Positions 51,237 to 58,755 of a stretch of 64,000 nt of DNA are shown here, in pieces. The DNA is from Lachnoclostridium sp. (GTDB taxonomy: Bacteria > Bacillota > Clostridia > Lachnospirales > Lachnospiraceae), in contig JAMPEB010000014.1 in assembly GCA_023665475.1 (NCBI GenBank), forward strand, positions 1 through 64,000. The letters are read 5' to 3'. The notes under the pieces were generated by a model. That model did not search any database, had not been told where the DNA came from, and saw only the letters and a list, made by a program, of their open reading frames with translations. Numbering within the stretch: the first letter of the stretch is position 1; each line of letters starts with the position of its first letter. The position numbers were made by a program, and so were the translations under genes.

Positions 51237-52424
51237 ATGCTGGTACAGAAATATAAAGATATGTTATCCGGGAAATCGGTTATCAGACAGCTTGCGGAAT
51301 TTGCTGCCGCAAGGGGACAGGAAATCGGTTATGAAAATGTATTTGATTACAGTCTGGGCAATCCTTCCGTGCCTGTACCGCAGGAATTTACCGAAGAAAT
51401 GATTCGTCTGCTGTCAGAGGAAGAGTCTGTTGCGCTGCATGGTTACAGTCCTAATCTGGGAATCACCGGCGTCCGGGAGACGGTTGCGGCTTCCCTGCAA
51501 AAAAGATTCGGACTGCCCTATCAAAAAGAGCATATATTTATGGCATCGGGAGCGGCGGGAGCGCTGGCTCATGCTTTTCGGCTGGTAACGCAACCCGGTG
51601 ACGAGATACTGACATTTGCTCCGTTTTTTCCGGAATATCATCCTTATGTGGATTTGACGGGAGCGGTATTAAAGGTAGTGCCCCCCGATACGCAGAATTT
51701 TCAGATTAACTTTGAAGCATTTGAGGAAATGCTGACGGATAAAGTGATGGCCGTTTTGATTAACACGCCCAACAATCCTTCCGGAGTGGTGTATTCCGCA
51801 GAGACACTGCAAAAGCTTGCGAATCTTTTGAGGCAGAAATCCGGGCAGTATGGACATAATATTTATTTGATTTCGGACGAGCCATATAGGGAAATTATTT
51901 TTGAAGGGGTGGATGCTCCTTGTGTGTCAAGCTTTTATGATGACACCATTATGTGCTATTCTTTTTCCAAATCCCTTTCCCTTCCGGGAGAGCGTATCGG
52001 GTATGTGGCGGTGAATCCTGCCTGCAAAGATGCGGAAGACATGATTCAGATGTGTGTGCAGATTTCGAGGGGTATCGGACACAATTGTCCCCCCTCCATT
52101 ATTCAGCTTGCGGTGGCAAAAGTGATTGACCGGACGGCGGATTTAAGCGTTTATGAGACTAACATGAATATTTTGTATCAGGAGCTTGTGAATCTCGGAT
52201 TTACCTGTGTGAAGCCGGGAGGCACTTTCTATATTTTCCCCAAGGCACTGGAAGAGGATGCAAAAGCATTCTGCCAAAAGGCGTTAAAATATGATTTGAT
52301 TCTGGTGCCGGGAGATACCTTTGGCGCGCCCGGATATTTCCGTATGGCATATTGCATTGATACGGAGAAGGTGCAGCGTTCTCTGGAGTCGTTACGGAAA
52401 TTTGTAAAAGAGGTTTATGGTTAA
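51237..52424 (+). CDS. class I/II pyridoxal-phosphate aminotransferase
   Basis: This 395-aa cytoplasmic PLP enzyme of the aspartate-aminotransferase fold has FDYSLGNPSVPVP near 39, NTPNNPSGVVYSAETL near 178, ISDEPYREIIF near 213, the PLP-lysine in SFSKSLSLPGERIGYV near 242 and the C-terminal Arg region APGYFRMAYC near 371. The amino-acid substrate is not specified. AGGAGG lies eight bases before the ATG. It is followed by the patatin gene after 18 nt. Confidence 0.9.
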   Translation: MLVQKYKDMLSGKSVIRQLAEFAAARGQEIGYENVFDYSLGNPSVPVPQEFTEEMIRLLSEEESVALHGYSPNLGITGVRETVAASLQKRFGLPYQKEHIFMASGAAGALAHAFRLVTQPGDEILTFAPFFPEYHPYVDLTGAVLKVVPPDTQNFQINFEAFEEMLTDKVMAVLINTPNNPSGVVYSAETLQKLANLLRQKSGQYGHNIYLISDEPYREIIFEGVDAPCVSSFYDDTIMCYSFSKSLSLPGERIGYVAVNPACKDAEDMIQMCVQISRGIGHNCPPSIIQLAVAKVIDRTADLSVYETNMNILYQELVNLGFTCVKPGGTFYIFPKALEEDAKAFCQKALKYDLILVPGDTFGAPGYFRMAYCIDTEKVQRSLESLRKFVKEVYG

Positions 52425-52442
52425 GCAGCGGGGGGAGCGGAA

Positions 52443-53321
52443 ATGTATCAGGCAGGATTGGTCATGGAAGGCGGCGGACTGAAAGGGATTTATACCGCAG
52501 GCGTGCTGGATTGTTTTTTGGACAAGGGATTGGAATTTTCCCATATATATGCAGTATCTGCTGCGGCAGGACATATGTGCAGTTATCTGTCAAAGCAGCG
52601 GGGCAGGGCGTTGGATGTCAGTATCGATTATCTGGATTCCGAGCACTATTGGGGAGTGAAAAGTCTCGCTTTTACAGGAGACTTATTTAATGTGGACACT
52701 TGCTATTATGTGATTCCCGAATATTTAAATCCCTATGATTATGAGAGTTTTAACGCGTATCGGGGAAAAGCCTACAGTGTAGCCACGGATATTGTCACAG
52801 GCAGTCCCAAGTATTTCAGGATACGGGATTTGAAGGAGGATATCATAAAAATCCGAGCTTCCGCATCCCTGCCTTTAGTGGCGAGAAATGTAAAGATTAA
52901 CGGCGGTTATTATCTGGACGGCGGTATCAGCGATGCGATTCCTTTGCAGAAATCCATTTTGGACGGCAATACCAAAAATGTAGTCATTATGACCAAAGAG
53001 GAAGGGTTTGTGCGGACTGCCGTGTCGCCGGCCAAATTAGCGCTCATAAAGGCAAAGTATTTAAAATATCCTAAAGTATATGAATTAATGGCGGATAGAC
53101 ATCAGCGCTATAATGAAACCTTGGATTTTATTGCAAGGCAGCAGGAAAACGGGCAGGCATTTTTAATCCGTCCCAAAGACGGCGCGGGAGTGAAACGGCT
53201 GGAGACGGATAAGGATAAGCTGAATGCGCTTTACAAAGAAGGTTATCAGGATGCGGAGAACCGTTATGAAGAGCTGAAGGCGTATCTGGAAGGAGATATG
53301 GAAAAAGGCGCTGCGGGATGA
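52443..53321 (+). CDS. patatin-like phospholipase with unusual nucleophile elbow
   Basis: This 292-aa cytoplasmic protein of the YjjU-like patatin group has an intact oxyanion loop, GGGLKGIYTAGVL (residues 9-21), and an intact catalytic Asp motif, YLDGGISDAIP near 158. The nucleophile elbow, normally GxSxG as GVSAGA, reads AVSAAAGH near 38: the serine is kept but both glycines are alanine. Activity may be altered or lost. GGGGGAGCGG precedes the ATG. It lies 18 nt after the aminotransferase, so they are probably co-transcribed. Confidence 0.85.
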   Translation: MYQAGLVMEGGGLKGIYTAGVLDCFLDKGLEFSHIYAVSAAAGHMCSYLSKQRGRALDVSIDYLDSEHYWGVKSLAFTGDLFNVDTCYYVIPEYLNPYDYESFNAYRGKAYSVATDIVTGSPKYFRIRDLKEDIIKIRASASLPLVARNVKINGGYYLDGGISDAIPLQKSILDGNTKNVVIMTKEEGFVRTAVSPAKLALIKAKYLKYPKVYELMADRHQRYNETLDFIARQQENGQAFLIRPKDGAGVKRLETDKDKLNALYKEGYQDAENRYEELKAYLEGDMEKGAAG

Positions 53322-53449
53322 GGCATCGGACCGATGCATCGGGTCGAAATCTGCGATACATGACAACAGGGTTTGCGAAGCAGTTCCGGTTGGATGCAGG
53401 GGTATAAAAACGAAACGGGCGCTGATGATGCGCGGAAATGAGGAAGGCT

Positions 53450-54301
53450 ATGTTGGAAATTATCAAGGCGATTATTTACGGAATTGTGGAAGGTATTACG
53501 GAGTGGCTGCCCATCAGCAGCACGGGGCATTTGATTTTGGTGGAGGAGCTGATACCGTTTCAGGGCACCAGCGAAAACTTTTTCGGAATGTTTGATGTGG
53601 TGATCCAACTGGGAGCAATCCTTGCGGTGGTGGTACTGTTTTTCGGGAAAATCTGGCCTTTTGCACTGACCAAAAAAGAGCGGGAAAAGTCGGGCAGCAA
53701 GTCTGTTATCAAGACGGATATTTTTGTTTTATGGTTTAAGATTCTGGTTTCCTGTGTACCGGCTGCGGTGATTGGCGTATTGTTTGACGATGTGTTTGAC
53801 GCTCTTTTTTATAATCCTGTCTGCGTGGCGTTGGCATTGATTATTTTCGGTATCGCCTTTATTGTCATTGAAAATTGGAATAAAGGGCGTACTCCCAAGG
53901 TGACTGCCCTAAGTGAAATTACTTATCAAACGGCGCTGCTCATCGGCATTTTTCAAGTGATTGCGGCGGTATTTCCCGGAACCTCCCGGTCAGGAGCAAC
54001 GATTGTGGGAGCTTTGTTGATCGGGGTGTCCAGAACGGTAGCGGCGGAGTACACTTTTTTCCTTGCGATTCCCGTGATGTTTGGCGCAAGCCTGTTGAAG
54101 GTGGTAAAGTTCGGTTTTGATTTTACTTCTCTGGAACTGGCGCTGCTGCTTATCGGCACGGTGGTGGCGTTTGTGGTTTCATTGGCAGTTTTGCGGTTTT
54201 TGATGGGTTATATCAAAAAGCATGACTTTAAGGTATTTGGCTGGTATCGGATTGCTCTGGGAATCGTGGTGCTGGCATACTTCGGACTGATGAGAAGGTA
54301 A
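53450..54301 (+). CDS. uppP: undecaprenyl-diphosphatase (BacA/UppP)
   Basis: This 283-aa polytopic membrane enzyme recycles undecaprenyl pyrophosphate for cell-wall synthesis and confers bacitracin tolerance. The two family motifs are intact: EGITEWLPISSTGHL (residues 14-28) and the PGTSRSGATI loop near 178. About eight helices are expected. The ATG at 53450 was chosen because GAGG lies six bases upstream in the context GCGCGGAAATGAGG, identical to that before the lipid kinase. The ATG at 53438 overlaps it. Confidence 0.94.
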   Translation: MLEIIKAIIYGIVEGITEWLPISSTGHLILVEELIPFQGTSENFFGMFDVVIQLGAILAVVVLFFGKIWPFALTKKEREKSGSKSVIKTDIFVLWFKILVSCVPAAVIGVLFDDVFDALFYNPVCVALALIIFGIAFIVIENWNKGRTPKVTALSEITYQTALLIGIFQVIAAVFPGTSRSGATIVGALLIGVSRTVAAEYTFFLAIPVMFGASLLKVVKFGFDFTSLELALLLIGTVVAFVVSLAVLRFLMGYIKKHDFKVFGWYRIALGIVVLAYFGLMRR

Positions 54302-54334
54302 AGGAACGCGGGAAGCGGGAAAACGGGAGAGAAA

Positions 54335-55768
54335 ATGGAAGAACTGTGGGGGTTTTTAAAATTATATTCGCCTGATAGTCTGGCTGTAGAGTCTTTTTTG
54401 ACTTCCGGGGGACCGCTTTTGTGGCTTGTGCTTTTGTACGGAAACGCCATTTTTTATATGGTAGATTTTTATAATCTGATGAAGAGAAAATCTACGGCGG
54501 AAACCTTTGCGATTCTGTCGGTTCCCTGCGCAATATCCTTTTTGGGAGCCGCCATGCTGCCACTCTGTGTCCATGTACCGGCGCCGGAACGGACGGGGCG
54601 GTTTGCAAAGGCGCTGGAGAGCAGCGAATTGAATCGGATGCTTTTGCTGGTGGTAGGCATATATACATTTCTCTGGGGCATATCTTTGATTTCCCAATTG
54701 GAATTTTTTCAAAGGAAGACTTTTTTGGGCAAGCTGTTTCGTGAAAGGCGCAGGAAGCGGGATGTAATACGGTGGGTGCTTTTCGGCATTCCCGATTATC
54801 TTTTTGCCGGTATGATGATTTTCTTTTCCCTGTGGCGCCTGATTGCGGGGGAGAGCTTTTTTGCCCGGGGAAACACTTTGCTTTTGTGGATTTATTTATA
54901 TGCAGTGTATCTTTTGTGCTGCAAGATCATTCTGCTTGCGGTGGCGTTATTGGTGCGCCTGTATTCCGTAAAGATTACCGTTTTTCGATGGCGGGAGGGG
55001 AAAAATCCCTCGGCTTTTCTGTTCCGTTATTTTCTCTTTTACCAAAGCGCCATGGTCAGGAACCTGATGTTATTTGAATGCGGACTTTTGATTCCCATTA
55101 CCGATGTGGGGCTCAGTGACACGGAAGGAGCTGACCCTTTTGAAATGGTAGGAATATTGGGATTTTTGTGGCTTGCCGCAATTTTTGTGGTTCTTTTCAG
55201 CGCCGCGCCCGGCATGAGAGCGTTGGAAAAATTTCAGTTCTGGGGAGATTCCCGCCGCATGAAAGAACTATTCTGCAGAGAATACTTTGCGGAAGAGCCG
55301 TTATTTCAAAACGATAAATATACCGTGACAAGGCATTTTCTGGTGGATGAATTAAGCCCCTGCACCTTCTATTATTGGCCTGCGCTGGAGAGCATAAGCG
55401 GGTGGGTGACGGACAAAAAGGGGAGCGTCAGGACAATTCGTTTTTCGGACAAAAGTTATTGTAATATTTCCAAAGAGGAAGCGGAATGTCTTGCTCCGGT
55501 ATTTGAGTATGCAAAAAAATGGCAGGACAACAATATCGCGCAGGGTAATATAGCGCAGAAGAATGATACACAGGAGCAAGCCAAGATATATCTGCAAAGT
55601 CTGTTGTCTCAAGGGCAAAACACGCCTTATATCAATCAGCCCTGGTGGGCGAAAAAAATGGAGGAGCCGGGGGCTCCGGAAAGCGCATACGGAAATCTGA
55701 TAAAAAAGCTGGCAATCATTGTGGTGTTTATCATGATGATGATGTCATGGTCTTTAAATTTCAAATGA
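54335..55768 (+). CDS. hypothetical polytopic membrane protein
   Basis: This 477-aa protein has hydrophobic helices near 25-45, 62-82, 110-128, 150-172, 185-215, 240-262 and 275-300. A cytoplasmic stretch of about 140 residues (VTRHFLVDELSPCTFYYW and onward) follows, with a final C-terminal anchor (IIVVFIMMMMSWSL). No family is recognised. It follows uppP by 33 nt and precedes the zinc-ribbon protein by 23 nt, so all three may share a transcript. Function unknown. Confidence 0.65.
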   Translation: MEELWGFLKLYSPDSLAVESFLTSGGPLLWLVLLYGNAIFYMVDFYNLMKRKSTAETFAILSVPCAISFLGAAMLPLCVHVPAPERTGRFAKALESSELNRMLLLVVGIYTFLWGISLISQLEFFQRKTFLGKLFRERRRKRDVIRWVLFGIPDYLFAGMMIFFSLWRLIAGESFFARGNTLLLWIYLYAVYLLCCKIILLAVALLVRLYSVKITVFRWREGKNPSAFLFRYFLFYQSAMVRNLMLFECGLLIPITDVGLSDTEGADPFEMVGILGFLWLAAIFVVLFSAAPGMRALEKFQFWGDSRRMKELFCREYFAEEPLFQNDKYTVTRHFLVDELSPCTFYYWPALESISGWVTDKKGSVRTIRFSDKSYCNISKEEAECLAPVFEYAKKWQDNNIAQGNIAQKNDTQEQAKIYLQSLLSQGQNTPYINQPWWAKKMEEPGAPESAYGNLIKKLAIIVVFIMMMMSWSLNFK

Positions 55769-55791
55769 GTTAAGGGGAATGGAGGTACCAT

Positions 55792-57675
55792 ATGTTTTGC
55801 ATAAAATGTGGGAAAGAATTGGAAGACGGCAGTAAGTTTTGCAGTTACTGCGGTGAGCCGGTGCGGCCGGCAGAGGTAGCAGCACAATTTGGTGCAGAGA
55901 AACAGTCCACTTCGGCGCAGCCCGCGAGTCGGACGGATTCGCAGGCAAAGTCCAAGACAGGCAGGGGCGGTGTGATTGCCCTAATTGTGGCGGCAGCGGT
56001 TTTGCTGTTGTCCGGAGTGGGAGGCATATTATATTTTATCAACGGTGCTTATCAGACTACAGAAACTGCGGACACGGAGGAAAAGCATTCTCAAAAAAAG
56101 GAAGAGACAACAAAACAGGAGTCGGCGACAATATCCGAAAAGCTTTCGGAATATTTGGAGAAGGAGCTTGTGCCGCAGTACGGTTATGCGGACCTGAGTG
56201 CAAAAGTGAGAGAAGTCTCTATGGACGAGGCTTATGATATAACAGATTTTATGGCATATTTAAACGGCATTGCGGCCTCCGAAATTTGTGATTTGGACAG
56301 CGACGGGAGAGAAGAACTGCTTGTGTTGATTTATAAAGAAGGCAAGTTGTCCGTCAATGTCTATGAATTGGCGGGCGACGCCGTGGCAAAACAGGCGGAG
56401 ACCGAGGTGGAAGGGCAGCTAGGCCTTATGACCATGGGGGATGAAGTCTGGGCGCTGACAGAGGGAAACGATGAAAAGTATGTGTATTTTGAACAGCACT
56501 ATTCCACCAATTATTTTCTGGCGGACGGAGTTTATGACGCGGCAGGGCTGATCCGATATGACGGCGGACAGTTGTACACGGCGCTTTTGGTGGAGCATAG
56601 CTGGGGTTCCGCTAATTTTACCTATAGAGCGGTCAGATTTGACGGAAAGGAAACCACGGACGAAATCATCTATGACGGAGAAGGGCTTTTCGACCCGCAA
56701 TATGACGAGGCATATTATTTGAAGCGTATGCCCGAACTGTTTGCGGAATATGGCATAGAGGTTGCGGCAAAACGGAATCTTCAGGTTGAGGTGACAACCG
56801 ACGCCTATGAAGAAATCCTAAAGTGCAGCCAGTGGGTGGATGGACGCATCAATCATAAAGATACAAGCAGCTATTGTGATACCATAGTGATTCATTATAA
56901 CGATGAAGACGGTCCTCTCAATGTTTATGAACGGTTTTTGCGAGGAGAAGAAAGCGTGTATACCGATAATTTTTCATCGGAGCGCACTCAGTGGACTTTG
57001 CCGGAACTCCTTGCGGAAATAAAAGAAACTTATGCATGGACCGGCGGGGAGCTGACGCCCCGTGTTACTTATGCCTATATGGATTGCGGTGGGGACGGTT
57101 ATGAGGAGATGCAGTTGAAATTTACGGGATTGGATATCTATTCGCCGGGTGACGACAGCAGTCTGGTTATGGTGCTCACCGCCAAGCACGGACGCCTTGA
57201 GGTGATTGCCACAGGGGAATCGTGGGCGAGAGGTTATACGGAGATAGACTATTACGGATGCATTACCGACGGAGGCTCCAACGGTGCGGGCAGCTATTCC
57301 TTTGGGATGCAATATATAGACGGAAACTCGCAAATTCATACGGTTTATGATGCAAATCGTCTGGGAGGCTGGTGGCTGCATGAGATTTCGCAGAAGGCCT
57401 ATAAGGAGGCATTTCCCACGGAAGAGCCGGGTCTGGGAATAACCCACTATGATATTGACGGTGATAGCTATTATGCCGTAGATAATGCCGACATCCGGCA
57501 TCTTTCGAGGGAAGAAGAAACCTTTATTGCGCTGTGCGAGGAAGAAGGAATGGAATTTGTTTCGGAAGATAACATAGATACAGTGATAAGCGAGCGCAAA
57601 AAAGCCTTGGGCATCAAAGAAGAATGGGATACCGGAAAGGGGCTGTATTGGAATACCTGGTGGCAGGGAGAGTGA
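55792..57675 (+). CDS. zinc-ribbon, single-pass protein with a Ca-binding-like extracellular part
   Basis: In this 627-aa protein, an N-terminal zinc ribbon, MFCIKCGKELEDGSKFCSYC (CxxC at 3-6 and 17-20), is followed by a short linker, a membrane helix (LIVAAAVLLLSGVGGILYFI, about 63-82) and a large C-terminal region, expected outside the cell. That region has the FG-GAP/EF-hand-like motif DLDSDGREELLVLIY near 166 and a related DCGGDGYEEMQLKF near 432. Lachnospiraceae carry many such proteins of unknown role. GGAATGGAGGTACC precedes the ATG, again the GGAATGRAGG context. Confidence 0.7.
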   Translation: MFCIKCGKELEDGSKFCSYCGEPVRPAEVAAQFGAEKQSTSAQPASRTDSQAKSKTGRGGVIALIVAAAVLLLSGVGGILYFINGAYQTTETADTEEKHSQKKEETTKQESATISEKLSEYLEKELVPQYGYADLSAKVREVSMDEAYDITDFMAYLNGIAASEICDLDSDGREELLVLIYKEGKLSVNVYELAGDAVAKQAETEVEGQLGLMTMGDEVWALTEGNDEKYVYFEQHYSTNYFLADGVYDAAGLIRYDGGQLYTALLVEHSWGSANFTYRAVRFDGKETTDEIIYDGEGLFDPQYDEAYYLKRMPELFAEYGIEVAAKRNLQVEVTTDAYEEILKCSQWVDGRINHKDTSSYCDTIVIHYNDEDGPLNVYERFLRGEESVYTDNFSSERTQWTLPELLAEIKETYAWTGGELTPRVTYAYMDCGGDGYEEMQLKFTGLDIYSPGDDSSLVMVLTAKHGRLEVIATGESWARGYTEIDYYGCITDGGSNGAGSYSFGMQYIDGNSQIHTVYDANRLGGWWLHEISQKAYKEAFPTEEPGLGITHYDIDGDSYYAVDNADIRHLSREEETFIALCEEEGMEFVSEDNIDTVISERKKALGIKEEWDTGKGLYWNTWWQGE

Positions 57676-57780
57676 AGGGAGTTATGGTGTTTTTGAATAT
57701 AAAAAGGCATATTGTGCATATAATAGGAATGCTATAGCGGATTGCCGGTTCAAAAGATTTGAAAAGATTTCATTTTTCAA

Positions 57781-57809
57781 TTGACATTTGTGTCATGGCA
57801 TGGTATATT
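57781..57809 (+). promoter_or_regulatory. consensus promoter of the candidate small RNA
   Basis: A perfect TTGACA (57781-57786), an exact 17-nt spacer and TATATT (57804-57809) form one of the best promoters in the window, yet no coding gene follows on this strand for 900 nt. Confidence 0.75.
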
Positions 57810-57815
57810 TGCTTT

Positions 57816-57885
57816 AGTGATCGTGTCACAGAAGCTTGTGTGGCCTGTGACCGGAAAAGGCTCCTGCGGGAGCCTTTTCTATTTT
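57816..57885 (+). ncRNA. candidate intergenic small RNA of about 70 nt
   Basis: Predicted transcription starts near 57816 and meets a hairpin, GTCACAG (57825-57831) / CTGTGAC (57845-57851). It then meets a textbook terminator, AAAAGGCTCC (57855-57864) / GGAGCCTTTT (57869-57878), with a T-rich end to 57885. No ORF fits inside. The unit is complete in itself and unlike any riboswitch I recognise. The rest of the gap from 57676 to 57998 shows nothing further. Confidence 0.55.
57855..57885 (+). terminator. terminator of the candidate small RNA
   Basis: A 10-bp perfect stem with TGCG loop bases is followed by TTTTCTATTTT. Confidence 0.85.
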
Positions 57886-57998
57886 GGAAATCGTACAATT
57901 AGCATCTATCAATGGGATTTCCTATAAATTGGCGGGATATTCAAAGATGTGCTAAAGCACCGTCCGCGGGAAATGCGGGCGAATAGAGTGAAGGGATT

Positions 57999-58430
57999 CT
58001 ATACAAACCCCTTCATCTCCTGCATGAAATCTTCTTCGATACCGATGAGTTCTTTTGCCATGTCCTGACTTTCTCTGGATGCGTCGGGATACTTATTCAC
58101 ATACTCGCTGACGGACTGAATGCCCATATTGCAGCCGTCCATCATAATCTTTGCTACTTCATGGTCCGTAGGGTGCATAAACATTTTCACATTCATTTCC
58201 GCCCGTGCCATGGTTTCCGCCATGATGCCGGGTGAACTTTCCTGTTCCCCGCAGCTTTTCAGTCGGTCGGAAATCTTTCCCTCCAGCTTGCGGTGCTTTT
58301 CACCATAGGCTTCCAGCAAATGATTCAATTCAGAATCCTTGGCATATTCCCTCATTTTTTTCACGCTTTCCATTGCCATCCGGCAGCCGAAACTGCATTC
58401 TTTTAATAGTTGAATCGTGTTAGTGTCCAT
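57999..58430 (-). CDS. hypothetical helical-bundle protein
   Basis: This 143-aa protein is almost entirely amphipathic helix (LLKECSFGCRMAMESVKKM, NHLLEAYGEKHRKLEGKI, ETMARAEMNVKMF, QDMAKELIGIEEDFMQEM). It resembles four-helix ferritin-like or DUF2383-like bundles, with scattered Glu and His (HRKLEG, HPTDHE) that could bind a metal, but no diiron ExxH pair is evident. No signal peptide. It is transcribed divergently from glgP. GAGGATATCT precedes the ATG. Function unknown. Confidence 0.6.
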   Translation of the reverse strand: MDTNTIQLLKECSFGCRMAMESVKKMREYAKDSELNHLLEAYGEKHRKLEGKISDRLKSCGEQESSPGIMAETMARAEMNVKMFMHPTDHEVAKIMMDGCNMGIQSVSEYVNKYPDASRESQDMAKELIGIEEDFMQEMKGFV

Positions 58431-58511
58431 AGATATCCTCGTTTCTGCATGCCGTATATACCGCGGCTTTGTATCGGGCGTGCTCAGATACTAGTTTGTA
58501 GAGCCGCTATC

Positions 58512-58540
58512 TTGCAGTTTTCACCCTTTTGTGGTATGCT
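58512..58540 (+). promoter_or_regulatory. promoter of glgP
   Basis: TTGCAG (58512-58517), a 17-nt spacer and TATGCT (58535-58540). This gives a leader of roughly 210 nt before glgP. Confidence 0.6.
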
Positions 58541-58567
58541 AAAAAGGTAAAAATAGGAAATCTGTGT

Positions 58568-58660
58568 ATGAAGCGGTCAAAAAGGAGTAATGCTAATATA
58601 GACAGAGCCGCAAAAGAAGCGGCGTGTCTGCCCGGGCAGACGGAATGGGAGGAAGATTGA
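58568..58660 (+). CDS. 30-codon leader ORF before glgP
   Basis: The ATG at 58568 has AGGAAA about seven bases upstream. It reads MKRSKRSNANIDRAAKEAAC plus LPGQTEWEED to a TGA inside a GATTGAAAATT/AATTTTCAATC hairpin. The last codons cover the hairpin GTCTGCCCGGGCAGAC and GGAATGGGAGGAAGAT, an exact copy of the ribosome-binding region of glgP itself. A role in leader control is possible; the peptide is not recognised. Confidence 0.35.
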   Translation: MKRSKRSNANIDRAAKEAACLPGQTEWEED

Positions 58661-58690
58661 AAATTAAAATTTTCAATCCCGGAATTTGTG

Positions 58691-58755
58691 ACGCTGTGCG
58701 TCCCAAAGTTCCCACTGATTAAAATGCCGCTTACGCGGCGGAATGGGAGGAAGAT
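58691..58755 (+). promoter_or_regulatory. structured leader of glgP, paralogous to the ftsH leader
   Basis: GACGC/GCGTC (58690-58702) and GCCGC/GCGGC (58726-58739) form two hairpins ahead of GGAATGGGAGGAAGAT. The stretch matches 16078-16141 upstream of ftsH. The whole gap from 58431 to 58755 therefore holds a promoter, a short ORF and a multi-hairpin leader. Confidence 0.55.
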
